From Maricaulis sp048268525 (GTDB lineage Bacteria; Pseudomonadota; Alphaproteobacteria; Caulobacterales; Maricaulaceae), in the NCBI RefSeq assembly GCF_048268525.1, contig NZ_JBLWVH010000011.1:27591-91590 (forward strand): a DNA stretch of 64,000 bases, written 5' to 3'. Below, one piece after another: positions 17,552 to 28,435 of the stretch. Numbering within the stretch: position 1 is the stretch's first letter; every line of letters starts with the position of its first letter. Made by a program: the position numbers and the translations under genes. Below the pieces are notes generated by a model. That model was not told the origin of the DNA. It saw only the letters and a list, made by a program, of their open reading frames with translations, and made no database searches.

Positions 17552-18298
17552 ATGATGGAATTGCAGCATGTCAGACGTGATGCGCCATGGAAATGGCTGC
17601 GTGCCGGCTGGCAGGACTTCGTCAAGGCGCCACAGGTTTGCCTGGCGTACGGCGCGATCTTCGTCCTGATCGGACTTGCGGTCAGCGCCGGTCTGACCAG
17701 TATCGGCCTCGCCTCTGCCATTCCCGTCGCCCTCAGCGGTTTTGCTCTGGTGGGCCCCGCCTTCGCCATCGGCTTGTACCAGGTCAGCCGGGCATTTGAG
17801 CGCGGCGAGACACCGCGTTTCCGCGTCGTCATCTCGCGCATGCCCGACCGGCTTTCCCAGATCGGTTTTCTCAGCTTGCTGCTGCTGCTTCTGCTGCTCC
17901 TGTGGGTTCGGATCGCGCAATTCCTCCTGGTGCTCATCGCGCCCGTCAGCCCGCTCGAACCCGGCCTTTTCATCGACTTCCTGTTGAGCGATGGCGCCGG
18001 ACTGACACTGCTTGCGGTCGGAACACTGATTGGTGGTGTGCTGGCAACCCTCGCGTTTTCGATTTCCGTTCTGGCATTCCCGCTGTTGGTCGATCGTGAT
18101 GTCGACGCCATCACGGCGCTGGTGACCAGCCTCAAGGCGGTGGCGAGCCAGCCTTTCGTGATGTTGACCTGGGCCTGGTTGATCGTATTCGCCATCGGCG
18201 CCGGAATTGCGGCGTTCGGAATCGGCCTCGCCATCACATTCCCCTGGATCGCACTGGCGTCCTGGCACGCCTATCGGGACTTCCTGCCTGCAGACTAG
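17552..18298 (+). CDS. DUF2189 integral membrane protein
   Basis: The 248-residue protein has about six transmembrane helices, including a very Leu-rich one ('SLLLLLLLLLWVRIAQFLLVLI'). The N-terminal 'APWKWLRAGWQDFVKAPQVCLAYG' and 'LVGPAFAIGLYQVSRAFERGE' match DUF2189, a family found next to cytochrome oxidase genes in many Proteobacteria but without known biochemistry. GGGGGAGC precedes the ATG by 7 bases. It is transcribed against the cco cluster and interrupts it between ccoS and the SafE gene. Its position suggests a link to respiration; the sequence itself shows no cofactor ligand. Confidence 0.86.
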   Translation: MMELQHVRRDAPWKWLRAGWQDFVKAPQVCLAYGAIFVLIGLAVSAGLTSIGLASAIPVALSGFALVGPAFAIGLYQVSRAFERGETPRFRVVISRMPDRLSQIGFLSLLLLLLLLLWVRIAQFLLVLIAPVSPLEPGLFIDFLLSDGAGLTLLAVGTLIGGVLATLAFSISVLAFPLLVDRDVDAITALVTSLKAVASQPFVMLTWAWLIVFAIGAGIAAFGIGLAITFPWIALASWHAYRDFLPAD

Positions 18299-18312
18299 CC
18301 CCGCCACCGGGT

Positions 18313-18537
18313 TCACGGACCCGGATCCGGGTCCTGTCCTGCGTCGGAATGCGCCGATGCATCCCGGTCCGTGCCGGGTTTGCGCGATGGCAGCGGTGCA
18401 TCATCATCCATCAGCATTCGCTGGGCAGCGCCGTCCATGTCGTCATACTGACCCGAGCGCAGGCTCCACAAAAAGCCCGCCAGCCCAAGCGCACCCATCG
18501 CGATGGCGACCGGGATCATCCAGATCAGAACCGACAT
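18313..18537 (-). CDS. ccoS: Cytochrome cbb3 oxidase assembly protein CcoS
   Basis: The 74-residue protein has one N-terminal transmembrane helix (about residues 3-26) followed by 'WSLRSGQYDDMDGAAQRMLMDDD', the typical CcoS motif, and a short acidic tail. CcoS is needed for heme b and copper insertion into CcoN. The start shares a base with the ccoI stop, so it is translationally coupled. It is the last gene of the cco cluster. Confidence 0.93.
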   Translation of the reverse strand: MSVLIWMIPVAIAMGALGLAGFLWSLRSGQYDDMDGAAQRMLMDDDAPLPSRKPGTDRDASAHSDAGQDPDPGP

Positions 18538-20723
18538 CAGCCCGCCCTCCGCGCCAATCGCAGCGCGTTCAACGTCACCAGGACCGAGGAAGCCGACATG
18601 GCGATGGCGGCGATCAGCGGTGTCACCAGTCCGGCCACAGCCATCGGCACCGCGATCGCATTATAGGCGGCCGCCAGACCGAAGTTTTCCAGCACCCGCC
18701 GCCGTGCGGCGCGCGACACATCCAGCGTCACCAGACAGGCCGCCAGACGGTCGCCCTGTAGCACGAAATCGGCCGCGGCCTGGGAAATCTCGGCCGCCGA
18801 GGCGAGTGAGACCGAGACGTGAGCAGCCGCCAGGGCCGGCGCGTCATTGATCCCGTCGCCGATCATCGCCACGACCCGGCCGTCCGCTTTCAGGGCCTCC
18901 AGCCGGTCAATCTTGTCGCGCGGCTGCAGATTGGCGTGCCAATCCTCAATGCCCAGCTCAGCGGCCACAGCATTGGCCGGGCCGGTCCGGTCGCCCGACA
19001 AGAGGACAACGCCGCAACCCCGCTCCTTCAGGCCGGCAATCACTGACCTGGCGCCCGGGCGCAAACTGTCTTCGAAACAGAAACGGACCGGCGCGTCCTC
19101 GCCAACCTGCAACCAGGCTTCAGTGTGGGGACCGGAGACGGCGTCGATGCCCATCCATTGGGCCGCACCGAAACGGATCAGCACGCCATCGCGATCCGCC
19201 TCCAGACCGCCGCCCGGTATCTCGCGAACCCCGTCCGCGGCCGCGCCCATCCCGGCTGCATCGGCGATGGCGCGGGAGAGCGGGTGACGACTGGTACGGG
19301 CCAGTCGCGCAGCCTGTTCCAGCATACCGTCCGGCACCTGGTCCTGATTGATCAGGCGCGGGCGCCCTTCGGTCAGCGTGCCAGTCTTGTCGAACACCAC
19401 GGTATCAATGCCGGCGAAACGCTCCAGCGCATCGCCGGATTTCACCAGCACGCCCTCGCGATAGAGCCGACCCGACGCCACGACCTGGACGGCCGGAACC
19501 GCCAATCCCAGCGCGCAGGGACAAGTGATGATAAGCACCGCAATGGCGTTGATGATGGCCGGACGTGCTTCGCCCCCGATCACCAGCCAGCCGATCAGTG
19601 TCAGCGCCGCCAGACCATGCACGACTGGCACGTAGAGGCGTGCTGCCTGGTCAGCCAGGCGGACATAACGGGAGCGGGCCTGTTCGCCGGCTTCCACGAG
19701 CCGGGGGATCTCGGCCAGCAGCGAATGGTCGCGATCACTGCGCGCTTCCAGCACCAGCTTGCCGTCGAGATTGAGCATGCCGGAATAGACATCGAGCCCC
19801 GGCTTGGCGATGACAGGAGCGGTCTCGCCGGTCACAAGGGAACCATCCAGCGCCCCCTCGCCTTCACAAATGATCGCATCGACCGGAACCCGGTCACCGG
19901 CAGCGAGGACCAGCCGGTCGCCCGCTTTCACATCGCGGGCCGGGATGGCACGGATCCGTCCGTCAGCTTCAAGACGATTGGCGGTGGCGGCCTGCATCGC
20001 CGCAAGGCCGCGGGCCGCCTCACCAGCCCGGGCGCGCAGGCGCATGTCGAGAAAGCGGCCAATGAGCAGGAAAAAGAGCAGCATGACGGCGGCGTCGTAA
20101 TAGGTCTGGCCATGACCGATAAAGGTCTCCCAGACCGACAGGCCGCAAGCCAGCAAGACCGCCAGGGAGATCGGCACGTCCATGTTGACGTGACCACCGC
20201 GCAGGGCCGTCAATGCCGAGCGGAAGAAGGGCTGGCCGGCAAAGGCTGCGACCGGCAGGGCGATCAGGGCCGAGCCGCGATGCATCAGGGCTTGCAGGCT
20301 GGCGCTCATCTCCTCGCCGCCAGCCCAGACCGAGATCGAGAGCAGCATGACATTGGCCATCCCGAACCCGGCAACCGCGAGTGCATAGAGCAGTTTGCGC
20401 TCGTCTTCCTTTTGCGGATCGGCCTCGCTTTCCGGTTCATAGGGCGTCGCCGGATATCCGAGGCGCCCCAGCGTCTCGACATAATCGCGCGCAAGGTCTG
20501 CAGCGCCTTGCCAACGCAGGTTCAAGCGACCGGTGGACAGGTTGAGACGGGCGTCGGTGACACGCGGATCAGCTTTCAGGCCGCCTTCAATGCGGGCAAT
20601 ACAGCCGGCACAGGTAGCGCCGCGGACCAAAAGGTCGAGGCTGGCCTGGCCATCACTTTGTCGCACGAATGCCTGCGGGTCGGCATGGCCCGCCAAGGCG
20701 GCTCCGGAAACCGACGCGCTCAT
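18537..20723 (-). CDS. ccoI: Copper-translocating P-type ATPase CcoI
   Basis: The 728-residue P1B-type ATPase moves copper into the membrane or periplasm for the CuB site of cbb3 oxidase. Visible elements are the N-terminal metal-binding CxxC (Cys38/Cys41 in 'GATCAGCIARIE'), eight predicted helices, the intramembrane 'ITCPCALGLAVP' (about residue 405), the phosphorylated Asp in 'DKTGTLTEG', and 'GDGINDAPAL' in the hinge. It overlaps ccoH by 4 bp and ccoS by 1 bp. CcoI-type (FixI) pumps are slow and devoted to assembly rather than copper resistance, as the operon context supports here. Confidence 0.95.
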   Translation of the reverse strand: MSASVSGAALAGHADPQAFVRQSDGQASLDLLVRGATCAGCIARIEGGLKADPRVTDARLNLSTGRLNLRWQGAADLARDYVETLGRLGYPATPYEPESEADPQKEDERKLLYALAVAGFGMANVMLLSISVWAGGEEMSASLQALMHRGSALIALPVAAFAGQPFFRSALTALRGGHVNMDVPISLAVLLACGLSVWETFIGHGQTYYDAAVMLLFFLLIGRFLDMRLRARAGEAARGLAAMQAATANRLEADGRIRAIPARDVKAGDRLVLAAGDRVPVDAIICEGEGALDGSLVTGETAPVIAKPGLDVYSGMLNLDGKLVLEARSDRDHSLLAEIPRLVEAGEQARSRYVRLADQAARLYVPVVHGLAALTLIGWLVIGGEARPAIINAIAVLIITCPCALGLAVPAVQVVASGRLYREGVLVKSGDALERFAGIDTVVFDKTGTLTEGRPRLINQDQVPDGMLEQAARLARTSRHPLSRAIADAAGMGAAADGVREIPGGGLEADRDGVLIRFGAAQWMGIDAVSGPHTEAWLQVGEDAPVRFCFEDSLRPGARSVIAGLKERGCGVVLLSGDRTGPANAVAAELGIEDWHANLQPRDKIDRLEALKADGRVVAMIGDGINDAPALAAAHVSVSLASAAEISQAAADFVLQGDRLAACLVTLDVSRAARRRVLENFGLAAAYNAIAVPMAVAGLVTPLIAAIAMSASSVLVTLNALRLARRAG

Positions 20724-21190
20724 CGCAGCCTCAGGGCGTGCACCATCTCGAACGGCGGCCCGTCGACCGTGTGCACACGCAATCGCCAGTCGCCGGCATC
20801 ACCGCAAGGCAGCGTCGAGCGATAGACACCGGGTCGCGCTTCAGCAAAATCAAGATCACAGTCGGCCCCGGTATCTGCCGGGTGGATCAGCCGGGCGGCG
20901 AGGTCGAGCCCCGTAACCGGCACACCGTCCGCATCATCGATGGCCAGGACAAGATCGCCCTCGACCAGATTGACCCGCGCCGACCAGCCCAGGGCCGCTT
21001 GCGCGTCCCGGCGGTCGAGGGTCTCGTTGTAATTCAGGCCCTGCACATAGGAGCGCGGCACATCCTCGCCGGGATGGCTGGACAGGGCCAGCGTCACGAA
21101 AGTCGCGTTCACACCGATGGTGACGCCGAAAAACAGCAGGATCAGGATCAGGACGTGCCAGCCACGCAGCGGGTTGAACGGATTTCGCAT
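20720..21190 (-). CDS. ccoH: Cytochrome cbb3 oxidase assembly protein CcoH (FixH)
   Basis: The 156-residue protein has a single N-terminal membrane anchor ('GWHVLILILLFFGVTIGVNATFVTLAL', about residues 9-35) and a periplasmic beta-domain. The pattern 'YVQGLNYNETLDRRDAQAALGWSA' is the FixH signature. CcoH stabilises the assembling CcoNOQP complex. It sits 3 bp after ccoG and overlaps ccoI. Confidence 0.93.
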   Translation of the reverse strand: MRNPFNPLRGWHVLILILLFFGVTIGVNATFVTLALSSHPGEDVPRSYVQGLNYNETLDRRDAQAALGWSARVNLVEGDLVLAIDDADGVPVTGLDLAARLIHPADTGADCDLDFAEARPGVYRSTLPCGDAGDWRLRVHTVDGPPFEMVHALRLR

Positions 21191-21193
21191 GGC

Positions 21194-22675
21194 TCAGTCG
21201 GCTCCTGTGATCAGGACGGATCGTGTTGACGCGCTCTCTCCGGTCTCCGGGTCGGTGACCCGGAACCGGAACTCCTCGCGCGGACCATCGATCTCCGCCC
21301 GCGGCAGGGTCAGGTAGATGACGAAGTCCTGTGTGGTGTCGGCGCCGACCGACAATTGCCCTGGCGCATCCGCCGGAGCGCCCAGAACGCGGGTCTGGAA
21401 TGCGGCGTCGCCGTCGATGGCAAGCTGAAGCACGCGCGGGGTAGTCGCCTTGTTGATAACGGTCAGCGAATAGCCGTTCCGCACCGAACCATCAGACAAG
21501 CGCACATAATTGGGATTGCGGTCGCGCTGGGAATTCAGGTCGAGCTCGGTGCGCATAACCAGACCAGCCAGCATGACCGAACTCACGATCGCCAACGTCA
21601 CTGCATAGACCAGCGTACGTGGTCGCATGAACCGGTAGCGCGGCTTCTCACCCGCCACGAAGCGGTCGATATTGTCATCGGTTTCATAGGTGATCAGCCC
21701 CGTCGGACGGTCGACCTTGGCCATGATGTCATCGCAGGCATCAATGCACAGAGCGCACTGGATGCATTCCAGCTGGGCACCGTCGCGGATGTCGATCCCC
21801 ATCGGGCAGACCGCCACGCACTGCTTGCAATCGATGCAGTCGCCGCGATTGTCCCAGCTGTCGTTTTTCTTGTGGGCGCCGCGCGGTTCGCCGCGATCGA
21901 CGCGGTAGGTGACATTCAGCGCTTCCCGGTCCGTCATCGCAGCCTGGATGCGCGGCCACGGACACATATAGGTGCAGACCTGTTCGCGCATGGTGCCGGC
22001 CAAGGCATAGGTGGTGAAGGTCAGCACACCGGCAAAGACATAGGAGGATGGCGCGGCTGTTCCGGCGAAGAAATTCGCCAGCGTGTCCCAGGCATCGTGG
22101 AAATACAGGATCCAGGCTCCGCCTGTGGCGAAGGCGATCAGCAGCCAGACCGCGTGCTTGCCGACCTTTCGCCACGCCTTGTCGACTGTCCAGCCAGCGC
22201 GGTCCAGCTTGATCCGGGCATTGCGGTCGCCCTCGCACAGGCGCTCGACCATGATGAAGAGATCGGTCCAGACGGTTTGCGGACAGGCATAGCCGCACCA
22301 GACCCGTCCAAACAGGGCACTGGCGAGAAACAGGCCCAGCGCGGCAATGATCAGCAGGCCGGTGACGTAGTAGATTTCCTGGGGCCAGATCTCGATGAAG
22401 AAGAAATAGAAACGACTGCCGGCGAAATCGATCAGGACCGCCTGGTCAGGCGCCCCCTCACCCCGGTCCCAGCGCAGGAAGGGAACCAGATAATAGACCC
22501 CCAGCGTTATCGCCATTACCGCCCATTTGGCCAGGCGGAATTTGCCATGCGCCAGCTTGGGATAGATCGGCTCGCGCTTCTTGTAGAGCTCGCGCGTCTC
22601 GGCCGCATTGACGGCTTCGGCCTGCGACCGGGGAATGCCGGCCGCGGCCTGTTGCTGGTCAGTTGGCTGGGTCAT
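21194..22675 (-). CDS. ccoG: Cytochrome c oxidase accessory protein CcoG (FixG), 4Fe-4S
   Basis: The 493-residue polytopic protein has two ferredoxin-type [4Fe-4S] sites: 'CIDCKQCVAVCPMG' and 'CIQCALCIDACDD' (about residues 268-310). A membrane core precedes them ('GRVWCGYACPQTVW' near residue 125), and a C-terminal Ig-like periplasmic domain follows. CcoG reduces Cu(II) to Cu(I) for insertion in cbb3 oxidase. It follows ccoP by 41 bp on the same strand. Full length for the family. Confidence 0.96.
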   Translation of the reverse strand: MTQPTDQQQAAAGIPRSQAEAVNAAETRELYKKREPIYPKLAHGKFRLAKWAVMAITLGVYYLVPFLRWDRGEGAPDQAVLIDFAGSRFYFFFIEIWPQEIYYVTGLLIIAALGLFLASALFGRVWCGYACPQTVWTDLFIMVERLCEGDRNARIKLDRAGWTVDKAWRKVGKHAVWLLIAFATGGAWILYFHDAWDTLANFFAGTAAPSSYVFAGVLTFTTYALAGTMREQVCTYMCPWPRIQAAMTDREALNVTYRVDRGEPRGAHKKNDSWDNRGDCIDCKQCVAVCPMGIDIRDGAQLECIQCALCIDACDDIMAKVDRPTGLITYETDDNIDRFVAGEKPRYRFMRPRTLVYAVTLAIVSSVMLAGLVMRTELDLNSQRDRNPNYVRLSDGSVRNGYSLTVINKATTPRVLQLAIDGDAAFQTRVLGAPADAPGQLSVGADTTQDFVIYLTLPRAEIDGPREEFRFRVTDPETGESASTRSVLITGAD

Positions 22676-22716
22676 GTCGGTTTCATACAGCAGCCGGATC
22701 GCGGCTCACATGCGAC

Positions 22717-23640
22717 TTACTGCCCGGTGGGACGCTCTGACGCATCCTCGCCGCCTCCCAGGAGGAACACATAGGCCGCCATCACATCGATGGTCGCCTC
22801 GTCGAGACGCCCTTCCCAGGCTGGCATGACGCCATAGGGGCCGCGATGGATGCTGGCCATGACCTGCTCGCGGCTGCCGCCATAGAGCCAGTCCTGGTCG
22901 ACCAGGCTGGGGGCTCCCTGGGTCCGGTCGCCGCTTCCGTCCGCCATGTGGCAGCTGGCACACTGGGCGTCGTAGATGACGCCTCCGCGCGCGATCGCGT
23001 CGCTGTCTGCTTCGCCACCCGAAAGCGAAAGGACATAATCCGCCGTATCGGCGATCTCGCTACGCGTCAGCAATTCATCACGCCCGAAAGCCGGCATTTG
23101 CGAGAAGCGCGTATCCGGATGCTCGGCGCGGATGCCGACGGTCAATGTGGTGCGGATCTCGTCATAACTGCCGCCCCAAAGCCAGATGTCATCATTCAGG
23201 TTGGGATAGCCGACAAATCCCTGCGCGCCCGTACCGTGACAGGTGGCGCAATTATCGCCGAACACCGCCTCACCGGCGGCGAAGACAAAGCCGAGCAGCT
23301 CGGGGTCATTCTCGATCTCGGTGATCGAGGCGCCCTCCAGAGCGGCAAATCCGTCTGCCCGCTCGGCCGCCAGCGCATCCAGCGCCAGCGCGACATTGGC
23401 ACGCTCGGAATGGTCGCGCAGGCCGCGGGTGTGATCGGTCTCCCCGGCCAGTCCCGGCAGCGCCGGCCAGGCCGGCATGAAGACCCAATAGACCACGGCC
23501 CAGGCAATGCAGGCGTAGAACACATACAGCCACCAACGCGGCAGGGGCGTGTCGAGTTCCTTGATGCCATCCCATTCGTGGCCGGTCGTCTCGGTTCCGG
23601 AATGCGCGTCGGTTTCGCGCTTTTCTTCATGCTCGGACAT
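22717..23640 (-). CDS. ccoP: Cytochrome cbb3 oxidase subunit III CcoP (diheme)
   Basis: The 307-residue protein passes electrons from soluble cytochrome c to CcoO/CcoN. A membrane helix lies at about residues 36-58. Two c-type heme sites follow, 'CATCH' (with 'QMPAFG' as the Met ligand) and 'CASCH' (with 'VMPAWEG'). I chose the start at 23640 (MSEHEEK), as it gives the normal N-terminus; it overlaps ccoQ by 14 bp. An in-frame extension to 23775 would run through ccoQ and is not likely. Confidence 0.96.
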   Translation of the reverse strand: MSEHEEKRETDAHSGTETTGHEWDGIKELDTPLPRWWLYVFYACIAWAVVYWVFMPAWPALPGLAGETDHTRGLRDHSERANVALALDALAAERADGFAALEGASITEIENDPELLGFVFAAGEAVFGDNCATCHGTGAQGFVGYPNLNDDIWLWGGSYDEIRTTLTVGIRAEHPDTRFSQMPAFGRDELLTRSEIADTADYVLSLSGGEADSDAIARGGVIYDAQCASCHMADGSGDRTQGAPSLVDQDWLYGGSREQVMASIHRGPYGVMPAWEGRLDEATIDVMAAYVFLLGGGEDASERPTGQ

Positions 23641-23824
23641 GGGTCTCGTCCTCGGTCTCGCCGGCACAAGCCGGAGCGTCATTTTCAACAAGTGGGGCAT
23701 TGGCCGCGGCGTCGAACCGGGCCTGATTGCGCGGCCAGAGCGCGTAAACCAGAGCCGCACCGAACAGGCCGACAAAGACCAGAAGGCCCCAGGTCTGCGC
23801 GAAAGTTGAGAGGATTGCGTACAT
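23627..23824 (-). CDS. ccoQ: Cytochrome cbb3 oxidase subunit CcoQ
   Basis: The 65-residue protein has one helix (residues ~10-29, 'TWGLLVFVGLFGAALVYALWP') and the CcoQ/FixQ hallmark 'YALWPRN' just after it. CcoQ stabilises the core complex, especially under oxygen exposure. It starts 4 bp after ccoO and its 3' end overlaps ccoP. Confidence 0.93.
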   Translation of the reverse strand: MYAILSTFAQTWGLLVFVGLFGAALVYALWPRNQARFDAAANAPLVENDAPACAGETEDETHVRA

Positions 23825-23828
23825 CGCC

Positions 23829-24587
23829 CTACCTCAGATTTTCATCGGCTTCGGCCTCATAGGTGGAGAAATCCACCATCGTGCCGAGGACCTGGAGATA
23901 GGCGATAAGCGCATCAAGCTCGGTCACCTGGTCCGGATTGCCGTCAAAGTCCCGCATCACCGCTCCCGGATAGCGCTCCTGGAAGCCGTCATAATCATCG
24001 GCAAACGGATCCAGCTGGGTCTCGACGTCCGACACCGCCGAAGCGAGCATCGTGTCGTCATAGGGCACTCCGACCGTGCGCAGGGCGCGCAGATTGGCCT
24101 CGACATTGTCGAAGGCGAGCCCGGACGTTTCCAGGAAGCCATAGGCCGGCATGATCGACTCCGGCACCACCGATTGCGGCCGCCGCATGTGATCGCGATG
24201 CCATTCGTCGGAATACTTGCCGCCGACGCGCGCCAGATCCGGTCCGGTTCGCTTCGAGCCCCACTGGAAGGGGTGGTCATACATGCTCTCGGCCGCCAGC
24301 GAGTAGTGGCCATAGCGTTCGACCTCGTCGCGCAGCGGGCGGACCATTTGCGAGTGGCAGTTATAGCAACCCTCGCGAACATAAATGTCCCGACCCAATT
24401 GCTCGAGCGGCGTATAGGGCCGCATGCCGTCAACCTCCTCGATCGTCGAGTCGAGGTAGAAGAGCGGCGCGATTTCGACGATGCCGCCGATCGAGACCGT
24501 CACCAGAACCCCGACCGTCAGGATCAGCGAGTTCTTTTCGAAGAGCGATTTGTGAAGATCGCTCCAGAGAGATTTTTTCCCTGACAT
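23829..24587 (-). CDS. ccoO: Cytochrome cbb3 oxidase subunit II CcoO (monoheme)
   Basis: The 252-residue protein is the membrane-anchored monoheme cytochrome c of cbb3 oxidase. It has an N-terminal helix (about residues 15-38), the heme motif 'CYNCHSQM' near residue 72, and a Met ligand region 'IMPAYGFLE'. The C-terminal 'LDALIAYLQVLGTMVDF' is characteristic. It follows ccoN by 9 bp with its own ribosome-binding site (AGGAGG). Confidence 0.96.
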   Translation of the reverse strand: MSGKKSLWSDLHKSLFEKNSLILTVGVLVTVSIGGIVEIAPLFYLDSTIEEVDGMRPYTPLEQLGRDIYVREGCYNCHSQMVRPLRDEVERYGHYSLAAESMYDHPFQWGSKRTGPDLARVGGKYSDEWHRDHMRRPQSVVPESIMPAYGFLETSGLAFDNVEANLRALRTVGVPYDDTMLASAVSDVETQLDPFADDYDGFQERYPGAVMRDFDGNPDQVTELDALIAYLQVLGTMVDFSTYEAEADENLR

Positions 24588-24596
24588 GAGGACCTC

Positions 24597-26249
<1,653 letters not shown>

Positions 26250-26507
26250 GTGTGCCCCCGGTTTGGCTTTCATTTTCCGGGTGTAGCGCAGTTTCCCACA
26301 AAATATCTACGGCAATTTGTCGCGTCCTTAGAAACAATCCAGCTCGGCTTGGCAAAAGCCTCGCCCGGACAAGGTTGAGCGGGTTGTCAGATGGTTGCCT
26401 TCATATTTTACCACCCGAACCCGACGCTCCGGCTTGATCCACGGCGTGAACCTGTCAACTCTTCCCCCAACAGGCCGCCAAGACGGCTGACCAACGGGAG
26501 AGAGATC

Positions 26508-27581
26508 ATGAGCTGGGCCCTGTCCATCGACCGCAAGACCATTACCGACGTCGCGATTGTGGAAGCGCCGCCGCGCATCCTCGCCGATGGCGAAGTCCGC
26601 CTCGCTGTCGACAGTTTCGCGCTGACCGCCAACAACATCACCTATGCCGCTTTTGGCGATGCCATGCGCTATTGGGACTTCTTTCCGGGCGATGACGGTC
26701 GCTGCCGGCTGCCGGTCTGGGGTTTCGCCGACATTGCCGAGAGCCGGGTCGACGGCCTCACCGCCGGTGAGCGCATCTATGGCTATTTCCCCGCTGCATC
26801 GGAACTGATTGTCCGCCCGGGCAAGGTGACGCCGGCCAATTTCGTCGACACGTCCGAGCACCGCGCCGAACTGGCGCCGGCCTACAACAACTATGTCCGC
26901 TGCGCCGCCGATCCCGGTTGGTCATCCAAGGGCGAAGCTGCGCAGATGGTGCTGCAGCCGCTCTTCATCACCGCCTGGCTGCTCGACTTCTTCCTGCGCG
27001 ACCCGGACAACGGCCTCACCGAGGCCCCGGTCCTCTTGACCAGCGCCTCGAGCAAGACCGCCATCGCCCTCGCCTTTGCGCTCAAGGCTGGCGGCGGTCG
27101 CCAGGCGATCGGCCTGACTTCGAAGGGCAATGCGGAATTTGTCTCGGGCTTGGACCTGTATGATTCTGTTGTGACCTATGACGCGCTCGACGCACTCGAT
27201 CCGGCGGCGCCGGCCGTGATCGTCGACTTCGCCGGCGATGCCGACCTCAACCGCAAGCTCCATGAAGGCTTGGTCCGCCAACTCGCCGCCAATATCCGGG
27301 TCGGCGGCGCCCATTGGGAGCAATCCGCACCGCCCCGAGACCTACCGCCGCCGAAGCCGCAATTCTTCTTTGCACCGGACGCGGCACGCACCCTCATCAA
27401 GCAATGGGGACCGGAAGCGTTCGACCAGCGCTACAAGGGCGCCTGGCGCAAATTCGCCGACGCGGCTCCGGGCTATTTCGACTTCCGCAGCGAAGCGGGT
27501 AGCGAGGGAGCGCTGTCGGTCTACAAGTCTCTGCTGGACGGAAAGGCCAAGCCGCGGGACGGGATCAGCATCAAGGTGTGA
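26508..27581 (+). CDS. DUF2855 family protein (quinone-reductase-like fold)
   Basis: The 357-residue protein matches DUF2855 along its length, including 'SFALTANNITYAAFGDAMRYWDFFP' near residue 40 and 'LLTSASSKTAIALAFALK' in the middle. The pattern resembles the medium-chain reductase (zinc-less quinone oxidoreductase) fold, with a likely NAD(P) site at that second segment. Substrate unknown. The start at 26508 follows a good GGGAGAGAG; the open frame goes back to 26391 but that part looks non-coding. The gene is divergent from ccoN. A half copy of the palindromic repeat begins 11 bp after its stop. Confidence 0.85.
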   Translation: MSWALSIDRKTITDVAIVEAPPRILADGEVRLAVDSFALTANNITYAAFGDAMRYWDFFPGDDGRCRLPVWGFADIAESRVDGLTAGERIYGYFPAASELIVRPGKVTPANFVDTSEHRAELAPAYNNYVRCAADPGWSSKGEAAQMVLQPLFITAWLLDFFLRDPDNGLTEAPVLLTSASSKTAIALAFALKAGGGRQAIGLTSKGNAEFVSGLDLYDSVVTYDALDALDPAAPAVIVDFAGDADLNRKLHEGLVRQLAANIRVGGAHWEQSAPPRDLPPPKPQFFFAPDAARTLIKQWGPEAFDQRYKGAWRKFADAAPGYFDFRSEAGSEGALSVYKSLLDGKAKPRDGISIKV

Positions 27582-27591
27582 TCAGGTGGGT

Positions 27592-27646
27592 CGCCCTTGA
27601 CCTCGAGAACCGGATTCGGCCCGCTGGCTGACAAGGATTTATGGAT
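27592..27646 (-). repeat. Nested-palindrome intergenic repeat, copy B (half)
   Basis: The segment matches the right half of copy A: CGCCCTTGACCTCGAGAACC, then GGATTCGGCCCGCTGGCTGA, then the outer arm ending ATTTATGGAT, plus the conserved GC-rich flank. The left half is absent, and the homology begins 11 bp after the stop codon of the DUF2855 gene. Confidence 0.75.
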
Positions 27647-27745
27647 CAGGCTGCGCCAGGCGCGGGAAAATGACCGGCATGTGTGCACAAAGCTTTCCAT
27701 CACAGCGACCAAGCAGGCTCCTCCGGCCCGCTACCTACCGCCCCG

Positions 27746-28399
27746 CTAGAGAATGCTCTGACCCGTCTTCTGCCAATCAGCCATGAAGGCTTCCAGGCCC
27801 TTGTCGGTCAGCTGGTGCTTGACCAGGCCTTTCAGGACTGAGGGCGGAGCGGTGGCGACGTCGGCGCCGATCAGGGCGCATTGCTGGATGTGGTCGGCCG
27901 AACGGATCGAGGCGGCCAGGATCTGGGTGTCGAAGGCGTAATTGTCGAAGATCAGGCGCAGATTGGCGATCAACTCCATGCCGTCAACGCCAAGATCATC
28001 GAGGCGGCCGATGAAGGGCGAGACATAGGTCGCTCCGGCCTTGGCGGCGAGCAGGCCCTGATTGGCGGAAAAGCACAGCGTGACATTGGTCTGGATATTC
28101 TCGGCGGTCAGCGCCTGGCAGGCCTTGAGGCCTTCAAAGGTCAGCGGCAGCTTGACCACGACATTGTCGGCCAACTCGGCCAGTCTCTTGCCTTCGGCAA
28201 TCATCGTCGGTGCATCGAGCGCGGTCACTTCGGCGCTGACCGGGCCCTCGACCAGATCACAGATTTCCTTGACCACTTCGAGGAAGTCCCGACCTGATTT
28301 GGCAATCAGGGAGGGGTTGGTGGTCACACCATCGACCAGACCGGCTTCGGCCAGCTCGGCGATTTCTGCGGTTTCGGCCGTGTCGACAAAGAATTTCAT
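27746..28399 (-). CDS. tal: Transaldolase (TalC/FSA-like)
   Basis: The 217-residue protein is a short transaldolase of the pentose phosphate pathway. The Schiff-base lysine is Lys83 in 'NVVVKLPLTFEGL'. 'VDGVTTNPSLIAKSG' (about 22-36) and 'TNVTLCFSANQGLLAAKAGATYVSPFIGRLDD' are family signatures. Members of this length are either transaldolases or fructose-6-phosphate aldolases, and the sequence alone does not settle which. A 16-bp perfect palindrome lies 37 bp before the ATG (28436-28451) and is probably an operator. Confidence 0.94.
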   Translation of the reverse strand: MKFFVDTAETAEIAELAEAGLVDGVTTNPSLIAKSGRDFLEVVKEICDLVEGPVSAEVTALDAPTMIAEGKRLAELADNVVVKLPLTFEGLKACQALTAENIQTNVTLCFSANQGLLAAKAGATYVSPFIGRLDDLGVDGMELIANLRLIFDNYAFDTQILAASIRSADHIQQCALIGADVATAPPSVLKGLVKHQLTDKGLEAFMADWQKTGQSIL

Positions 28400-28435
28400 G
28401 ATGCGCTCCTCGCGGTCGGTCAGTGTATTTCGTTG

